Below are positions 43,683-52,939 of a stretch of 64,000 nucleotides of DNA, piece after piece. This DNA comes from Bog-756 sp963713625 (GTDB lineage Bacteria; Actinomycetota; Acidimicrobiia; Acidimicrobiales; RAAP-2). A program made the translations under genes and the position numbers. The notes beneath the pieces are model-generated. The model was not told the origin of the DNA. It did not search any database and was given only the letters and a program-made list of their open reading frames with translations. The stretch lies in the NCBI GenBank assembly GCA_963713625.1, contig CAVQMN010000002.1:248001-312000 (forward strand). Direction: 5' to 3'. The first letter of the stretch is position 1. Every line of letters starts with the position of its first letter.

Positions 43683-46148
43683 TTACGTCGAGACTTCCAC
43701 GATCACCAGCTGTCCGATCCTCAGGCCACCGGTAATCTGGATGTAGGAGCCCTCGGTGAGCCCGGTTTTCACCGGGACCTCGGTGATCCTGCCTCCCTTG
43801 GTGAGATCGACCACCCGGACCACGTCGGTGCCGGATCCGTCCTGCTTGACGGCGGCGATCGGAACGGTGAGCGCGTTGTTGACTTCCTGGGTGACGACAT
43901 TGATCGATACCTGGGACCCGTCGGCGCCGGTGAGGTCGGAGACTTCGATCTTGCCCTCGTACACCTGCGACGACTGACCCGCGCCCGAGCTGACTTCAGT
44001 GGGATCGTTGTCGAGCTCGGTGATGACGCCCGTCCCTTGGTTGTTCTCACCGGAGATCTGTACCGTGCAGGGCTGGCCCACGCTGAGCTCGCTCCGGTCG
44101 GCGGCCGACGCCTGCAGGGTCACGCTCAAGTTCGGCTCGGTCAACGTCAGGATCGCCTCGCCGGGCTCCACTGTCTCGCCCGCCTTGACGTTGACCTGCC
44201 CGACCCGGGTGGGCCAGTGGCCGACGATCATGTCGGTCGGCTCGAACTCGATGTTGGTCTGGATGGACTGCAGGACCACGGTGACCTGGGTCTGCCCTGC
44301 TGGAAGGAGGGCGGCTCCGGCCAGCGGCACGTAGTTCTGGCCGGGTTGAGCCGTGCCTTCGACGGCAAAGCTGACCGAGGTGTTCTTCGCCGGCGCCTGA
44401 TTGGCGGTGATGGTGAAGGATGCGGCGCCACCCTGGGGGATGGTCGACGCAGTGGCCGCGATGGTCAGCATCGGGACCACTGACGAGGTGATGGTCACCT
44501 GTGTGCTGTTCGGAGTGCCGATCTGATACGCGGAGCTCTGGGCCAGCGAGACGTCGAGGACCCGGTCGGACTCGACGGTGTTGTTGGTCACGGTCGGAAT
44601 CTCCACCTCTTCGCTGGTCTGGCCCGCCGGTACCACGATGTTTCCGCTCGGAACGGTGTAGTCGACACCCTGTTGGGCGCTGCCCTGATACGCCAACTGA
44701 ATGGTGAGAGGCGTGCTGACCGCTTCACTCAAGCCGACAGAGACCTCATAGGGCTGGCCCTTCTGCAGATAGGTGGTCGATGAAGTCAGCGTGACCGTCG
44801 GTCGGGCATTGCTCCCGCTGATGGTGATCACCGCCGAGCCTTGGGCGGCCACGGTGTAGGCAGCCGGCGAGGGGGTGATGGAGACGAGGATGTAGGTGTT
44901 CGGCTGGATCACTGAATTCGCCACCGTATTGACCGTGACGCTCGCCGACGTGGTCCCGGCGTTGATGGTCACAATGGGATTGACGGGTTCGTAATCGGTC
45001 CCCGGGGTGGCACTCCCCGAGACACTGAGCTCGACCTGAAGATTCTGGAGGGGTGCCTGGTTGGCCGACACGGTGAGTGTGGTCGATCCTCCGGGCGAAA
45101 CGGTGCTGCCACCGGTAATGCTCAGCGCCGGCACATTGGTATTGGCGATGGTGGTCGAGGCGGATGCGGGGGACCCGACCGAATAGCCGGAGCCGGAGTC
45201 GATGGCGAGGGTGAGAACCGGATTGGATGCCAACGTCGTCGTGAACCGGGTCTGGACCGGAACCGACACCGAGGTGGCACCGGCCGGGAGTGTGGCCGAC
45301 GCCGGTGGTGTCACGATGTTCTGGCTCCCAGCCGTCCCGCCCGCACTCAGATTGACGGTGATCGGGTTGGACGATGCCGCGGACGCGCTGATCACGAAGG
45401 TCGCGGCCGTGCCTTCGGAGACCTGGCTGGCCACCGACTGGATGGTGAGGACCACCGGGGCGACGTGGGCCACGTCCGACTCGAGCGTGGCCGTGTGGGC
45501 CGAGGTGCCCGCCGTACGATCGGCGGTGGTCTGGGCCGCGGGTGGGCCGATCACGAGGGGCGCCGAGTCCTCGGCTCCCAGCTGGTACCCGGTGCCCTGT
45601 TGGAGCGAGACCGTTACCGCCTGTGGATTGGCCGGCGTGGAGTTGGGATAGTGGTGCTGGGCCTGCCATTGGGCCAGGGCGAATTGGGTCTGTTGGTCGA
45701 AGTAGTTGTTGAGCGTGCCCGGGTAGTCGCCGGCGGCAGCAAGGATCTGCTTCAGCTGGAGCACGTCGTCGCCCTGATCGCCCGGGGCCAACGAACGAAA
45801 GAAGGGCACCGTGCCCTGTTCGGCGATAGCGTCCCGACCGTTGATGGCGAACATCGTTTGGCCGGCCCGGGTCGTCGAACCGTCGGCCGAGGTCACCGAG
45901 CTGATGATTCCCTGGGTGGCGCTGGTGATATTGCGGATCGACTTGCGGGCCAGGGTTCCGGTGAGCGTGACCGTGTTCTGCAGCGTGCGGGCCTGCACCC
46001 TGCTGAAGATGGCGACCTGACCCTGTCCGGTCGAACTGGCACTGCCGTCCAGAGCCAGGGTGAGGCCAACGGTGGCCGCCACGGCAATGACGGCACCCAC
46101 GGCAATCTTCCGATTGCGAGTCATCTTCGGGAAGCGCATCCTGGTCAC
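43683..46148 (-). CDS. Membrane-fusion adaptor with peptidoglycan-binding and Calx-beta-like insert domains
   Basis: About 821 residues. One N-terminal helix (KIAVGAVIAVAATVGLTLAL) is followed by an HlyD/MacA-like half-lipoyl region (TVTLTGTLARKSI...GQTMFAINGR, about 60-105) and a peptidoglycan-binding_1-like domain (GDQGDDVLQLKQILAAAG, about 120-165). Then come about four Calx-beta-like beta-sandwiches (signatures SEGTAATFVIS, GSATPGTDYEP, GSAQQGVDYTV, GTAQPGQNYVP; about 235-610). The second lipoyl half (VGQVNVKAGETVEPGEAIL), beta-barrel and membrane-proximal domain end the protein. GTG 46148 overlaps the lipoprotein stop (GTGA); ATG 46139 is possible. The beta domains sit where MacA has its coiled-coil hairpin. 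Confidence 0.85.
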   Translation of the reverse strand: MTRMRFPKMTRNRKIAVGAVIAVAATVGLTLALDGSASSTGQGQVAIFSRVQARTLQNTVTLTGTLARKSIRNITSATQGIISSVTSADGSTTRAGQTMFAINGRDAIAEQGTVPFFRSLAPGDQGDDVLQLKQILAAAGDYPGTLNNYFDQQTQFALAQWQAQHHYPNSTPANPQAVTVSLQQGTGYQLGAEDSAPLVIGPPAAQTTADRTAGTSAHTATLESDVAHVAPVVLTIQSVASQVSEGTAATFVISASAASSNPITVNLSAGGTAGSQNIVTPPASATLPAGATSVSVPVQTRFTTTLASNPVLTLAIDSGSGYSVGSPASASTTIANTNVPALSITGGSTVSPGGSTTLTVSANQAPLQNLQVELSVSGSATPGTDYEPVNPIVTINAGTTSASVTVNTVANSVIQPNTYILVSITPSPAAYTVAAQGSAVITISGSNARPTVTLTSSTTYLQKGQPYEVSVGLSEAVSTPLTIQLAYQGSAQQGVDYTVPSGNIVVPAGQTSEEVEIPTVTNNTVESDRVLDVSLAQSSAYQIGTPNSTQVTITSSVVPMLTIAATASTIPQGGAASFTITANQAPAKNTSVSFAVEGTAQPGQNYVPLAGAALLPAGQTQVTVVLQSIQTNIEFEPTDMIVGHWPTRVGQVNVKAGETVEPGEAILTLTEPNLSVTLQASAADRSELSVGQPCTVQISGENNQGTGVITELDNDPTEVSSGAGQSSQVYEGKIEVSDLTGADGSQVSINVVTQEVNNALTVPIAAVKQDGSGTDVVRVVDLTKGGRITEVPVKTGLTEGSYIQITGGLRIGQLVIVEVST

Positions 46149-46786
46149 GAGCCTCCGGACTGGGCCTTGGCCGCACACGCGGACAGATCAGGGCTGGAGA
46201 GAATGCTCTGGCCCGGTGGAGGCTTGATCTGAGAGGTGCTGCCTCCCGCCGCTCCGAATGAGAAGAGCAGTCCTTTGGCATTTGGTGTCGGGGTGGGTAT
46301 CTGCCAGCCGCGTCCGATCATGCAGCTCCGCCATTTGAGATAGTCCTGGTTCTCGACCTTCACCTGCTTCGGCGTCAGATTGTCCTGCGCGCTCTGCTCG
46401 GTCTTGAGCGCCTGGACGATATTGCTCTGGGCTGCACAGGTGGCAAGGCTCTTGAGATACGTCGGGTTGTTGGCAGCCGAATTCGGATCGTTCGCACTGG
46501 GCGCGCCGATGAACTTGACCCCCATCCCGGTCAGGCAGGATTGGAAGATCCCGATGGCGGTAAAAAGGGCCGTCGTCGGGCTCTGCTTGGCCAGCGGGAT
46601 CGTCGCACTCGTCGACTTCTTCCCACCACCGGCGCTACCGGAAGGAAATGCGGACCTCGGGAGCTGCCCCGCGGCGATCAGCGTCGGAGCTGCCGTCGGT
46701 GTCGTGCCACAGCCGGCCACCACCGTGGCCATGGCCAACCCTCCGAGCGCAAGCACCAGACCCCACCGCCAGCTCCCTGTCGTCAT
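46145..46786 (-). CDS. Lipoprotein of the ABC efflux operon
   Basis: 213 residues. The signal peptide WGLVLALGGLAMATVVAGC ends in a lipobox, so the protein is predicted to be lipid-anchored outside the membrane. The mature part has paired cysteines (FQSCLTGMG, LATCAAQ, WRSCMIGRG, LSACAAK) that may form disulfides. ATG 46786 has GAAGG upstream; in-frame starts further up would bury the signal. First gene of the operon with the adaptor, ATPase and permease; likely an extracytoplasmic partner or substrate-binding protein. Confidence 0.78.
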   Translation of the reverse strand: MTTGSWRWGLVLALGGLAMATVVAGCGTTPTAAPTLIAAGQLPRSAFPSGSAGGGKKSTSATIPLAKQSPTTALFTAIGIFQSCLTGMGVKFIGAPSANDPNSAANNPTYLKSLATCAAQSNIVQALKTEQSAQDNLTPKQVKVENQDYLKWRSCMIGRGWQIPTPTPNAKGLLFSFGAAGGSTSQIKPPPGQSILSSPDLSACAAKAQSGGS

Positions 46787-46875
46787 GTCGACCTTCGCAG
46801 ATTGACCGCTCCCGCCGGACGCCACGACTACCCCCTCGGCCGTGGCGCGAGCCGCAGCCATTTCCCGCCAGAGTC

Positions 46876-46899
46876 TGACAAGTGTTGCTCCACTTGTCA
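46876..46899. promoter_or_regulatory. Perfect 9-bp inverted repeat upstream of the ABC efflux operon
   Basis: TGACAAGTG-TTGCTC-CACTTGTCA, 90 bp before the lipoprotein ATG (minus strand). Size and symmetry fit a TetR/MarR-type operator. A related half-site CACCTGTCA lies at 48883-48891 before the TetR gene. Confidence 0.6.
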
Positions 46900-47012
46900 A
46901 CACGATCGTTTGTTCGGACGGTGCAGAATCAAAGAACCCGATGCATGATTCAGTACCCAGGGAGCAGGCCCTCCTCCGATAGGCCACCGGAGGTCGGCAC
47001 CCGTTACCGCGC

Positions 47013-47426
47013 CTACTCCGGCCCCGTCTCGTCGTCCCACCGGGGCGAACCGTCGGCGATCCATGCTCCGATGACCTCTTCACAAGGAACCACGAGACCG
47101 GCGATGTTCGGATAGCCGGCATAGGGGGCGAGCATCACCAACGTTTCTCGCAGTTCGTCCGGGGTGAGCTCGCCTCGCTTGAGCGAAGCCCGTGCCTGGA
47201 TCTTCCAGGTGTCGACCTGCCCGTTGGCCGCGATGACGCCCATCAGAAGCATGCGACGGGTTCGGACATCGAGCACGTCGCGTCGCCAGACCTGGTCGAA
47301 GAGTGTCTGGACCATCACATCGTTGAACGCCATCGTTCCCTCGGGGAGCGTGACGACGTCACCGGCATAGACATCGCGGAGGACCTCGAGTCCGCGGTCA
47401 TACGGTGCAGGCGATTCCTCGGACAT
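47013..47426 (-). CDS. Carboxymuconolactone-decarboxylase-family protein
   Basis: 137 residues. FNDVMVQTLFDQVWRRDVLDVRTR and ELTPDELRETLVMLAPYAGYP match the CMD helical fold. The AhpD-type CxxC is absent, pointing to the decarboxylase-like rather than peroxidase branch. ATG with AAAGGA upstream. Third gene of an operon with a dehydrogenase and a SnoaL-like protein. Confidence 0.88.
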   Translation of the reverse strand: MSEESPAPYDRGLEVLRDVYAGDVVTLPEGTMAFNDVMVQTLFDQVWRRDVLDVRTRRMLLMGVIAANGQVDTWKIQARASLKRGELTPDELRETLVMLAPYAGYPNIAGLVVPCEEVIGAWIADGSPRWDDETGPE

Positions 47427-47463
47427 GTCATTTCCTTTCGTATCAATGCCGCTCTGGCACCGG

Positions 47464-48345
47464 TCAAGACGTGGCGGCGATTTTCTGCTCGGCCTCCTCG
47501 GGCAAACGGTAGGTGCGGAGGAACTGCTCGGCGGCCACGTCCCGGGCGGGCAGGTCAATCTCATTCTCAACCCCGACCAGGCGTATGAGCTCGAGGTCCT
47601 TCACGATGATGGCGGCCGACGTGCGCCGCATGGGCAGGAGGTTCCGATCGGCGATGATCTCGTCAGGAAGTTCGTGGAGCCCGAAGAACATCGCTCCCAT
47701 GTCGCCCAACTGGCCATTGGCCCGCATCGCCTCCTTCAGCCCCGAAACGGGAAGGTCGAGGTCGTTGGCCAGTCGGACCGCTTCGGCGACGCCGAGATGG
47801 GCGACGTAGGTCTGCAGGTTCAGACAGAGCTTCAACAGATTGGCGTTCCCGAGGGGCCCGGCCTGGACCAGGGTTTGACCGCAGGCCGACAGGATCGGCG
47901 CCAGAGCAGCGATGTCCTCAGGGTCACCGCCGAGTAAAAAGGTGGTCCGCCCCTCTGCGGCCGCAACGTGCCCACCGGTGAGACACGCCTCCACCACCCT
48001 GATGTCATGTTTGGCAGCCTCGTCGGCCGCCCAGCGGATCGTCTCGGGAAGGACGGTGCTGTGAATGGCCACAACGGCACCCGATGACAAGTTGGCGAGA
48101 AGCCCCTCAGGCCCTCCGAGCACCGACCGAACGTGGGCATCAGCCGGGACGCAGATGCCCACGATGTCGGAGGCCTTGGCCAGCTCATCCACCGAATGGG
48201 CCCCGACCGCACCTTGCTCGACCACTGCCCGCAGGGGTTCCGGGTCGAGGTCGTAGACGGTGGGCCGAAGCCCGGCACGTAGCATGCTCTCGACCAGGGG
48301 CCGACCGATGAGGCCGATCCCGACAAATCCGATCCGAGCGGTCAT
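47464..48345 (-). CDS. 6-phosphogluconate/3-hydroxyisobutyrate-dehydrogenase-like oxidoreductase
   Basis: 293 residues. FVGIGLIGRPL is the NAD(P) Rossmann motif and EACLTGGH the substrate-binding DxPVSGG-equivalent; the catalytic Lys is expected in LKLCLNL. The C-terminal helical dimer domain is complete. It should oxidise a beta-hydroxyacid. The ATG overlaps the SnoaL-like stop (ATGA). Confidence 0.9.
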   Translation of the reverse strand: MTARIGFVGIGLIGRPLVESMLRAGLRPTVYDLDPEPLRAVVEQGAVGAHSVDELAKASDIVGICVPADAHVRSVLGGPEGLLANLSSGAVVAIHSTVLPETIRWAADEAAKHDIRVVEACLTGGHVAAAEGRTTFLLGGDPEDIAALAPILSACGQTLVQAGPLGNANLLKLCLNLQTYVAHLGVAEAVRLANDLDLPVSGLKEAMRANGQLGDMGAMFFGLHELPDEIIADRNLLPMRRTSAAIIVKDLELIRLVGVENEIDLPARDVAAEQFLRTYRLPEEAEQKIAATS

Positions 48346-48794
48346 GACGCAGGCTCCGGTTCGCTCTGACGGTGCGGTGTTGCGGACAGTGACGGGCTGA
48401 GAATCGTTCTGGTCGTCCGGAATGTTCGCTGGGCAATTCTCCATCCGTCACCGTCACGGATGAGTTCGTCCTCGTACGTCCCGATGGTGTCGATCCAATC
48501 CTCGGGGTGACTGGCCAGGACGGTCACGGCGTGGACATAGCTGACCGATACGGCGCCGTCGCCCTCGATGTCGGTTTGAAAGTTCGAAAGAAAGTGTTGC
48601 GTACGTCCCATGCCCGCGTGGGCCGCGACCATGAAATCCGTGAGGCCGTCGATGCCTTGCCACACACCGATATCGCCATAGTCGGCGACGACATCGTCGG
48701 TGAAGCACGACCGGAAGCATCGCCAATCCGTGGTGTCTATGGCTCGTGCGTAACGGACCAGCACCGCTACGACCCCCTCGTGTCCGGGCTCCAT
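48342..48794 (-). CDS. SnoaL/NTF2-like protein (first of two in window)
   Basis: 150 residues of cone-shaped alpha+beta fold: VLVRYARAIDTTDWRCFRSCFTDD, then VVADYGD, then HFLSNFQTDIEG and the C-terminal DELIRDGDGWRIAQRTFRT. Such proteins are small isomerases, hydrolases or aldol enzymes. First gene of the operon, divergent from a TetR gene. Confidence 0.87.
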   Translation of the reverse strand: MEPGHEGVVAVLVRYARAIDTTDWRCFRSCFTDDVVADYGDIGVWQGIDGLTDFMVAAHAGMGRTQHFLSNFQTDIEGDGAVSVSYVHAVTVLASHPEDWIDTIGTYEDELIRDGDGWRIAQRTFRTTRTILSPSLSATPHRQSEPEPAS

Positions 48795-49011
48795 CCTCAG
48801 CTCCTCCCGACCGGTGAAGGCACCAGGTGCCGCCTCAGTGCCAAGGTCCTCTCATCCGCAGCCACCTTGCCAGAGAGCTTTACACCTGTCAACCTCTAGA
48901 GATGGTGCGCCGCCGATCAAGGAGACAACTGTGCGGGAAGCACGACCCAGGCCCGCCTCCTCCTGCCACCAGCATGGTCAAGCGCCTCGTCGACGCCATG
49001 GGTTCATCGCG

Positions 49012-49608
49012 ATGACGACCGAGGGCAGGCAGACCGAAGCGGCATCATCTGTCCGACCGCGCCAGTCCCTGTCCGAACGTCAGGCGGTGACGGTTGCCGC
49101 ACTGCTCGACGCGGGCCTCGCGGAGCTGAGCGATGTGGGCTACGACAAGCTCACCATCCGTTCAGTGGCCCAAAGGGCCGGTGTCACCCATACGACCGCC
49201 TACGGCTACTTCACATCGAAAGCACATCTCGTCTCCGAGCTGTACTGGCGACAGACGCAGTCGTTGCCCGCTCCCGAGGTCAGCCTCAGCGAGTCGTTCG
49301 TCGGACGGGTCCGAGCCGCTATCGAGGGTCCAGCTTCGGCGCTGGCTGCGAACCCGGCCATGGCCCGGTCCATCTTCGTATCGATCCTTTCTGATGAACC
49401 CGACGTCCGACGACTCCGAGCCGCGGTGGCTCGGGTGCTGATCAGTCGGCTCCGAACGGCACTGGGCCCCTACGACGACCCGGAGCTCGTCGACACACTC
49501 TTCATGGCCTACAGCGGAGCGATGATGTTCGTCGGTACGGGCAACCAGGATTTTCTTACCGTGATCCCACGGATGGAAACCGTGGCCCGCCAAATCGACC
49601 CCACCTGA
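49012..49608 (+). CDS. TetR-family regulator divergent from SnoaL operon
   Basis: 198 residues. The N-terminal HTH (VAALLDAGLAELSDVGYDKLTIR, then VAQRAGVTHTTAYGYFTSKAHLV) is followed by a helical effector domain. ATG 49012 is preferred; the longer frame is low-complexity. Its promoter region shares the 218-bp divergent spacer with the SnoaL-dehydrogenase-CMD operon, which it probably represses. Confidence 0.9.
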   Translation: MTTEGRQTEAASSVRPRQSLSERQAVTVAALLDAGLAELSDVGYDKLTIRSVAQRAGVTHTTAYGYFTSKAHLVSELYWRQTQSLPAPEVSLSESFVGRVRAAIEGPASALAANPAMARSIFVSILSDEPDVRRLRAAVARVLISRLRTALGPYDDPELVDTLFMAYSGAMMFVGTGNQDFLTVIPRMETVARQIDPT

Positions 49609-49841
49609 TGGCCATTCATCGTCGACCAGCGTCGATCGGCACTGGAAGTCCACCGACGTGGTCGAACCCTGTGCCTTAGGCGGTGACGCCGGCCCGGGCG
49701 GCCGCAGGAAGGGCACCCCGCGCGCCTGATCGACCTCCTCCCATCTCAAGGTCTCCGATTGATGAGCCGATGACTCAAGGCGTGTCGGTGATTCGGCACG
49801 ACCGGGACTCCGGTCCTGGCCCGAGTGGGAGAGGAGTGCCC

Positions 49842-50423
49842 ATGACCGTCGACCAACAGGAACTGCGGGCTCGCCCCGACGAAGAGGCGGCAGGGCAACC
49901 GCTCCCGAATCCGTCGGCGACAGGTGCCAAACGCTTGACCGCCCTGAGCCGGATGGGCGTACTCGTACTCCCGATCGTCTGGATGGTGGCGTGGGTACTC
50001 GCCCTTACCCAGGTGCAGGCATCGGGGTTTCATGCCGATCAGGGATTTTCGGTAAATGCCATCCGGTGGATGCTCTATCTCCCCGCGGGGTGGATGTTCA
50101 TCGTCAGTGGTCTGATGCATACGAAATTTGCCAAGAGGACCGCGGAAATGATCGGGTGGCAGACCAACGGATTCCAGTATGAGCTCGGGTTCGTCTGTTT
50201 CGGACTGGGCATTGCCGGGGTCTACGCCTCGACCCACGGCTCCCAGTCATGGATAGCCGTCACCATTCCGACGACCACCTTCTTGGTGTTTGCCGGAATC
50301 AACCACGTCATAGAGATGGTGCGGGATCACAACTACAACCCGGGCAACACCTTCGTCTGCATCAGTGACTTCGGAGTTCCCATCTCATTGTGGGCGTTGC
50401 TTTTCGCCGCCCACATCGTCTGA
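49842..50423 (+). CDS. Four-span membrane protein of unknown function
   Basis: 193 residues. A 35-residue hydrophilic N-terminus is followed by helices MGVLVLPIVWMVAWVLAL, WMLYLPAGWMFIVSGLMHTKF, ELGFVCFGLGIAGVYA and TTTFLVFAGINHVIEMV, and a last SLWALLFAAHIV segment. It resembles small DUF6790-like membrane proteins. ATG with GGAGAGGAG upstream. No role suggested by neighbours. Confidence 0.75.
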   Translation: MTVDQQELRARPDEEAAGQPLPNPSATGAKRLTALSRMGVLVLPIVWMVAWVLALTQVQASGFHADQGFSVNAIRWMLYLPAGWMFIVSGLMHTKFAKRTAEMIGWQTNGFQYELGFVCFGLGIAGVYASTHGSQSWIAVTIPTTTFLVFAGINHVIEMVRDHNYNPGNTFVCISDFGVPISLWALLFAAHIV

Positions 50424-50662
50424 TCCTCGGAAGGCATTTGCCTGGCCGGGATGAGTGTCCGCCGTCCCGTCAATGACCGACAAGTCGGCACTCGCCTTCC
50501 GGTCCGTTCGACCGGCAGGTGAGCGGGACCGCTGCCGGCCTGACGTCACCCGGGTGGCGCACCACAGGTTGACGGTGTTCGGGCACCGGGTCGATCCGCT
50601 CCCCGACGTATCATGCCGACCTGGCCGATTCAACGTCGACCGATCCGACAGAGGGAACAGAC

Positions 50663-51313
50663 ATGATCACCGACGAGCGTGTAGGTCCAGTCTGGGTGGT
50701 TCATTTTGAGAGTGGTGAGAACAGGTTCAACGACGACTTCTTGAATGAGATCAACGAGGTACTCGACAGGATTGAAGGGTCAGGGTGGCCGACCGCACTG
50801 GTCACGACCGGGGCGGGAAAGTTCTATTCCAACGGGTTGGATCTCGACTGGCTCGGTTCGGCCCCGGAACCCGAAGCCTTCATGACCCGAATCCATGATC
50901 TCCTGATCCGCGTGCTGACCTTTCCAGCGGTGACCGTGGCCGCCGTCAATGGGCACGCCTTTGCTGCCGGGGCCATGCTGGCGAGTGCACACGATTTCTT
51001 GATCATGCGATCCGATCGGGGTTACTGGTGTCTCCCCGAGGTGGATCTTGGCCTTCCACTCACGCCGACAATGTTTGCCCTTCTTCAAGCACGCCTTTCA
51101 ACATTTGCGCTGCACGAGGCCGTAACAACGGGCAGGCGATACAACGCTCAGGCCATGCTCGATGCTCGGATTGCCCACGAGACAGCACGTGAAGAGGACG
51201 TTGTGTCTCGAGCGGTCGAGCTCGCGATGGAGCTTTCAGGAAAGAATCATTCCGTCGTCGCCATTCACAAGCAGCTCATGTACGCGGATGTCATCGCCAC
51301 GAACCAACGGTGA
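50663..51313 (+). CDS. Enoyl-CoA hydratase/isomerase-family protein
   Basis: 216 residues, somewhat short for a crotonase. LVTTGAGKFYSNGLDLDWL forms the first oxyanion region and VNGHAFAAGAMLASAHDFLIM the second. The two usual catalytic glutamates are not both evident (PEVDLGLPLT keeps one), so it may be an isomerase or hydrolase. ATG 50663 with an AGGGAACAG ribosome-binding site. Confidence 0.88.
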   Translation: MITDERVGPVWVVHFESGENRFNDDFLNEINEVLDRIEGSGWPTALVTTGAGKFYSNGLDLDWLGSAPEPEAFMTRIHDLLIRVLTFPAVTVAAVNGHAFAAGAMLASAHDFLIMRSDRGYWCLPEVDLGLPLTPTMFALLQARLSTFALHEAVTTGRRYNAQAMLDARIAHETAREEDVVSRAVELAMELSGKNHSVVAIHKQLMYADVIATNQR

Positions 51314-51640
51314 GCCTCGACGGAGGCCTCCACCGCTGATCGCGGAGTCAGGCCGTTCGCTCCCGTCGTTCTGAAGAAGTACGGAGGACGTCATATCGGC
51401 GGAACGAGTTGGGGCTATGAGCCAGCCCTCTGACGTCGCCCGCTACCTCACGCCGTCCGCCGTCGTGTGGGGTACCCGGCCCCAGACGGAGAAAAGGATC
51501 TGTTCAGCGGTATCAGAGATCCGTATCGACGCGTCCCGAACGTCAGTCGTCGTGCCCACGTGTTCCCCTTGGGTCCGGTTGTGGGTGGCGTGGCACGGAG
51601 CGTGCCGTGCCTCCAACAATCTCGAATATGCGGTCAGCGA
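51314..51640. other. Intergenic region between convergent genes
   Basis: Between the crotonase gene and a reverse-strand membrane protein. Short open frames here lack ribosome-binding sites and overlap each other. No terminator hairpin with a T-run was recognised. Confidence 0.4.
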
Positions 51641-52594
51641 TTAGGGCGTCGCCGTGATAGTGGGCACCGGGCGGTTCATGCTGATGGCGATTCGGGCGAT
51701 GCCGATGCCGGCCAGGACGAGCCCTGAGAACATCATCAGACCGAGCACGATCATGGCGGTCGGTGCCGGCGATGACGGCGACCTCGGCACGAGGCTCCCG
51801 AAGAACCAGGGGGCGTGGATCGCTAGGCTGATCCACCAGGTGAGGGCACCGGCAAAGATGACGACGAGGGCGGCTGCCATGGCGATGGCCAGCACACCGA
51901 GCGTCCGAGTGAGCCGCGACGACAGAGAGAGCCGATACACGAGAGCGACCACCGTCCCGCAGCACACGGCGACGGCGCACACCACCAAGAGCCCACCAAT
52001 GACGGTCGTTACCTTCAGAGCCGGCGGGACGGCGGCGCGTGCTGACGGCCCAAGGTGATTGTTCCAGACAACGACCACAGCCGAGGCGGCCGCGGCCACC
52101 GTGACCGAGACTGCCGCTGGGCGGACCAACATCCCCAGAGGCTTCCAGCCGTCCGACCTGATCAGGTTCACGAGGGCCGGAAGGGTGACGAGCCCAGCAA
52201 CGAGGAGGATCAGGACGCCCGCCGCGGCCGCGGCCTGCACGGCGACCATGGCAGCAGCCGGGACCCAGTTGTCCTGTCGGGGCATGGCGAGCGGCCAGTG
52301 TTCGGTGTATTTGGCGAACGCAGAGCCGGCAACCACGAAGACCCCCCAGGCGAGGAGGACGAGAAGCGAAGCGCCCCGGATCCGCATGTCGGTGCCGACC
52401 GAAGTCCCGACGAACCCTCCTGTCCGGAGGCGCTCGATCGAACCGGATCGGACCACCGAGAGCCGGGCGGTCATGGGGATCTTGCCGTCCCCATACCGGT
52501 CCTGCAGGTACCGAGCGAAGTCCTCCCCGTATTGGTCGCGCCATGAACGGGGATACCAACGCAGTTGGCCGGAGCGATCCGCACCCTCGGTCAT
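51641..52594 (-). CDS. Polytopic membrane protein co-encoded with PadR
   Basis: About 317 residues. A cytoplasmic N-terminus with YPRSWRDQYGEDFARYLQDRYGD, a motif common in membrane proteins beside PadR genes, is followed by about six hydrophobic segments. The ATG overlaps the PadR stop by one base (TGATG). These pairs are thought to sense or modulate membrane stress; the exact function is unknown. Confidence 0.78.
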   Translation of the reverse strand: MTEGADRSGQLRWYPRSWRDQYGEDFARYLQDRYGDGKIPMTARLSVVRSGSIERLRTGGFVGTSVGTDMRIRGASLLVLLAWGVFVVAGSAFAKYTEHWPLAMPRQDNWVPAAAMVAVQAAAAAGVLILLVAGLVTLPALVNLIRSDGWKPLGMLVRPAAVSVTVAAAASAVVVVWNNHLGPSARAAVPPALKVTTVIGGLLVVCAVAVCCGTVVALVYRLSLSSRLTRTLGVLAIAMAAALVVIFAGALTWWISLAIHAPWFFGSLVPRSPSSPAPTAMIVLGLMMFSGLVLAGIGIARIAISMNRPVPTITATP

Positions 52595-52932
52595 CACGCC
52601 AGTCGTCCCTTCAAGAGCCCCAGTCGGTGCGTCCCAACGTCAACGGCCCGACGCATGTCACGCATGGCGTCCGTCAACTCGATTGCCCCTGCCGCAGTCA
52701 TCCGGTACGGGCGCCGACGGTCAACCTCGGGAAGTGCCTCGATCAGGCCACGCTCCTCGAGCCGGGCGATGGCTCCGTACAGCGCGCCGGGACTGAGCTG
52801 AACTCCTGCGAACTCTTCGATGTCGCGGGACAGGGCGTAGCCGTGCTTCGGTCCCTCGGCGAGGCTCGTCAGAATCAGCAGAGGGGGGTCGTTCGCTCGA
52901 CGGAGTCCCGCTGTCTTACCCGTCTTTCTCAT
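52594..52932 (-). CDS. PadR-family transcriptional regulator
   Basis: 112 residues. ILTSLAEGPKHGYALSRDIEEFAG and LSPGALYGAIARLEERGLIEAL form the winged helix, with a short C-terminal helix for dimerisation. ATG 52932 sits 7 nt after a strong -10 element, so the message is probably leaderless, and an inverted repeat lies in the promoter spacer. It likely represses itself and the downstream membrane-protein gene. Confidence 0.9.
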   Translation of the reverse strand: MRKTGKTAGLRRANDPPLLILTSLAEGPKHGYALSRDIEEFAGVQLSPGALYGAIARLEERGLIEALPEVDRRRPYRMTAAGAIELTDAMRDMRRAVDVGTHRLGLLKGRLA

Positions 52933-52939
52933 ATCCACC

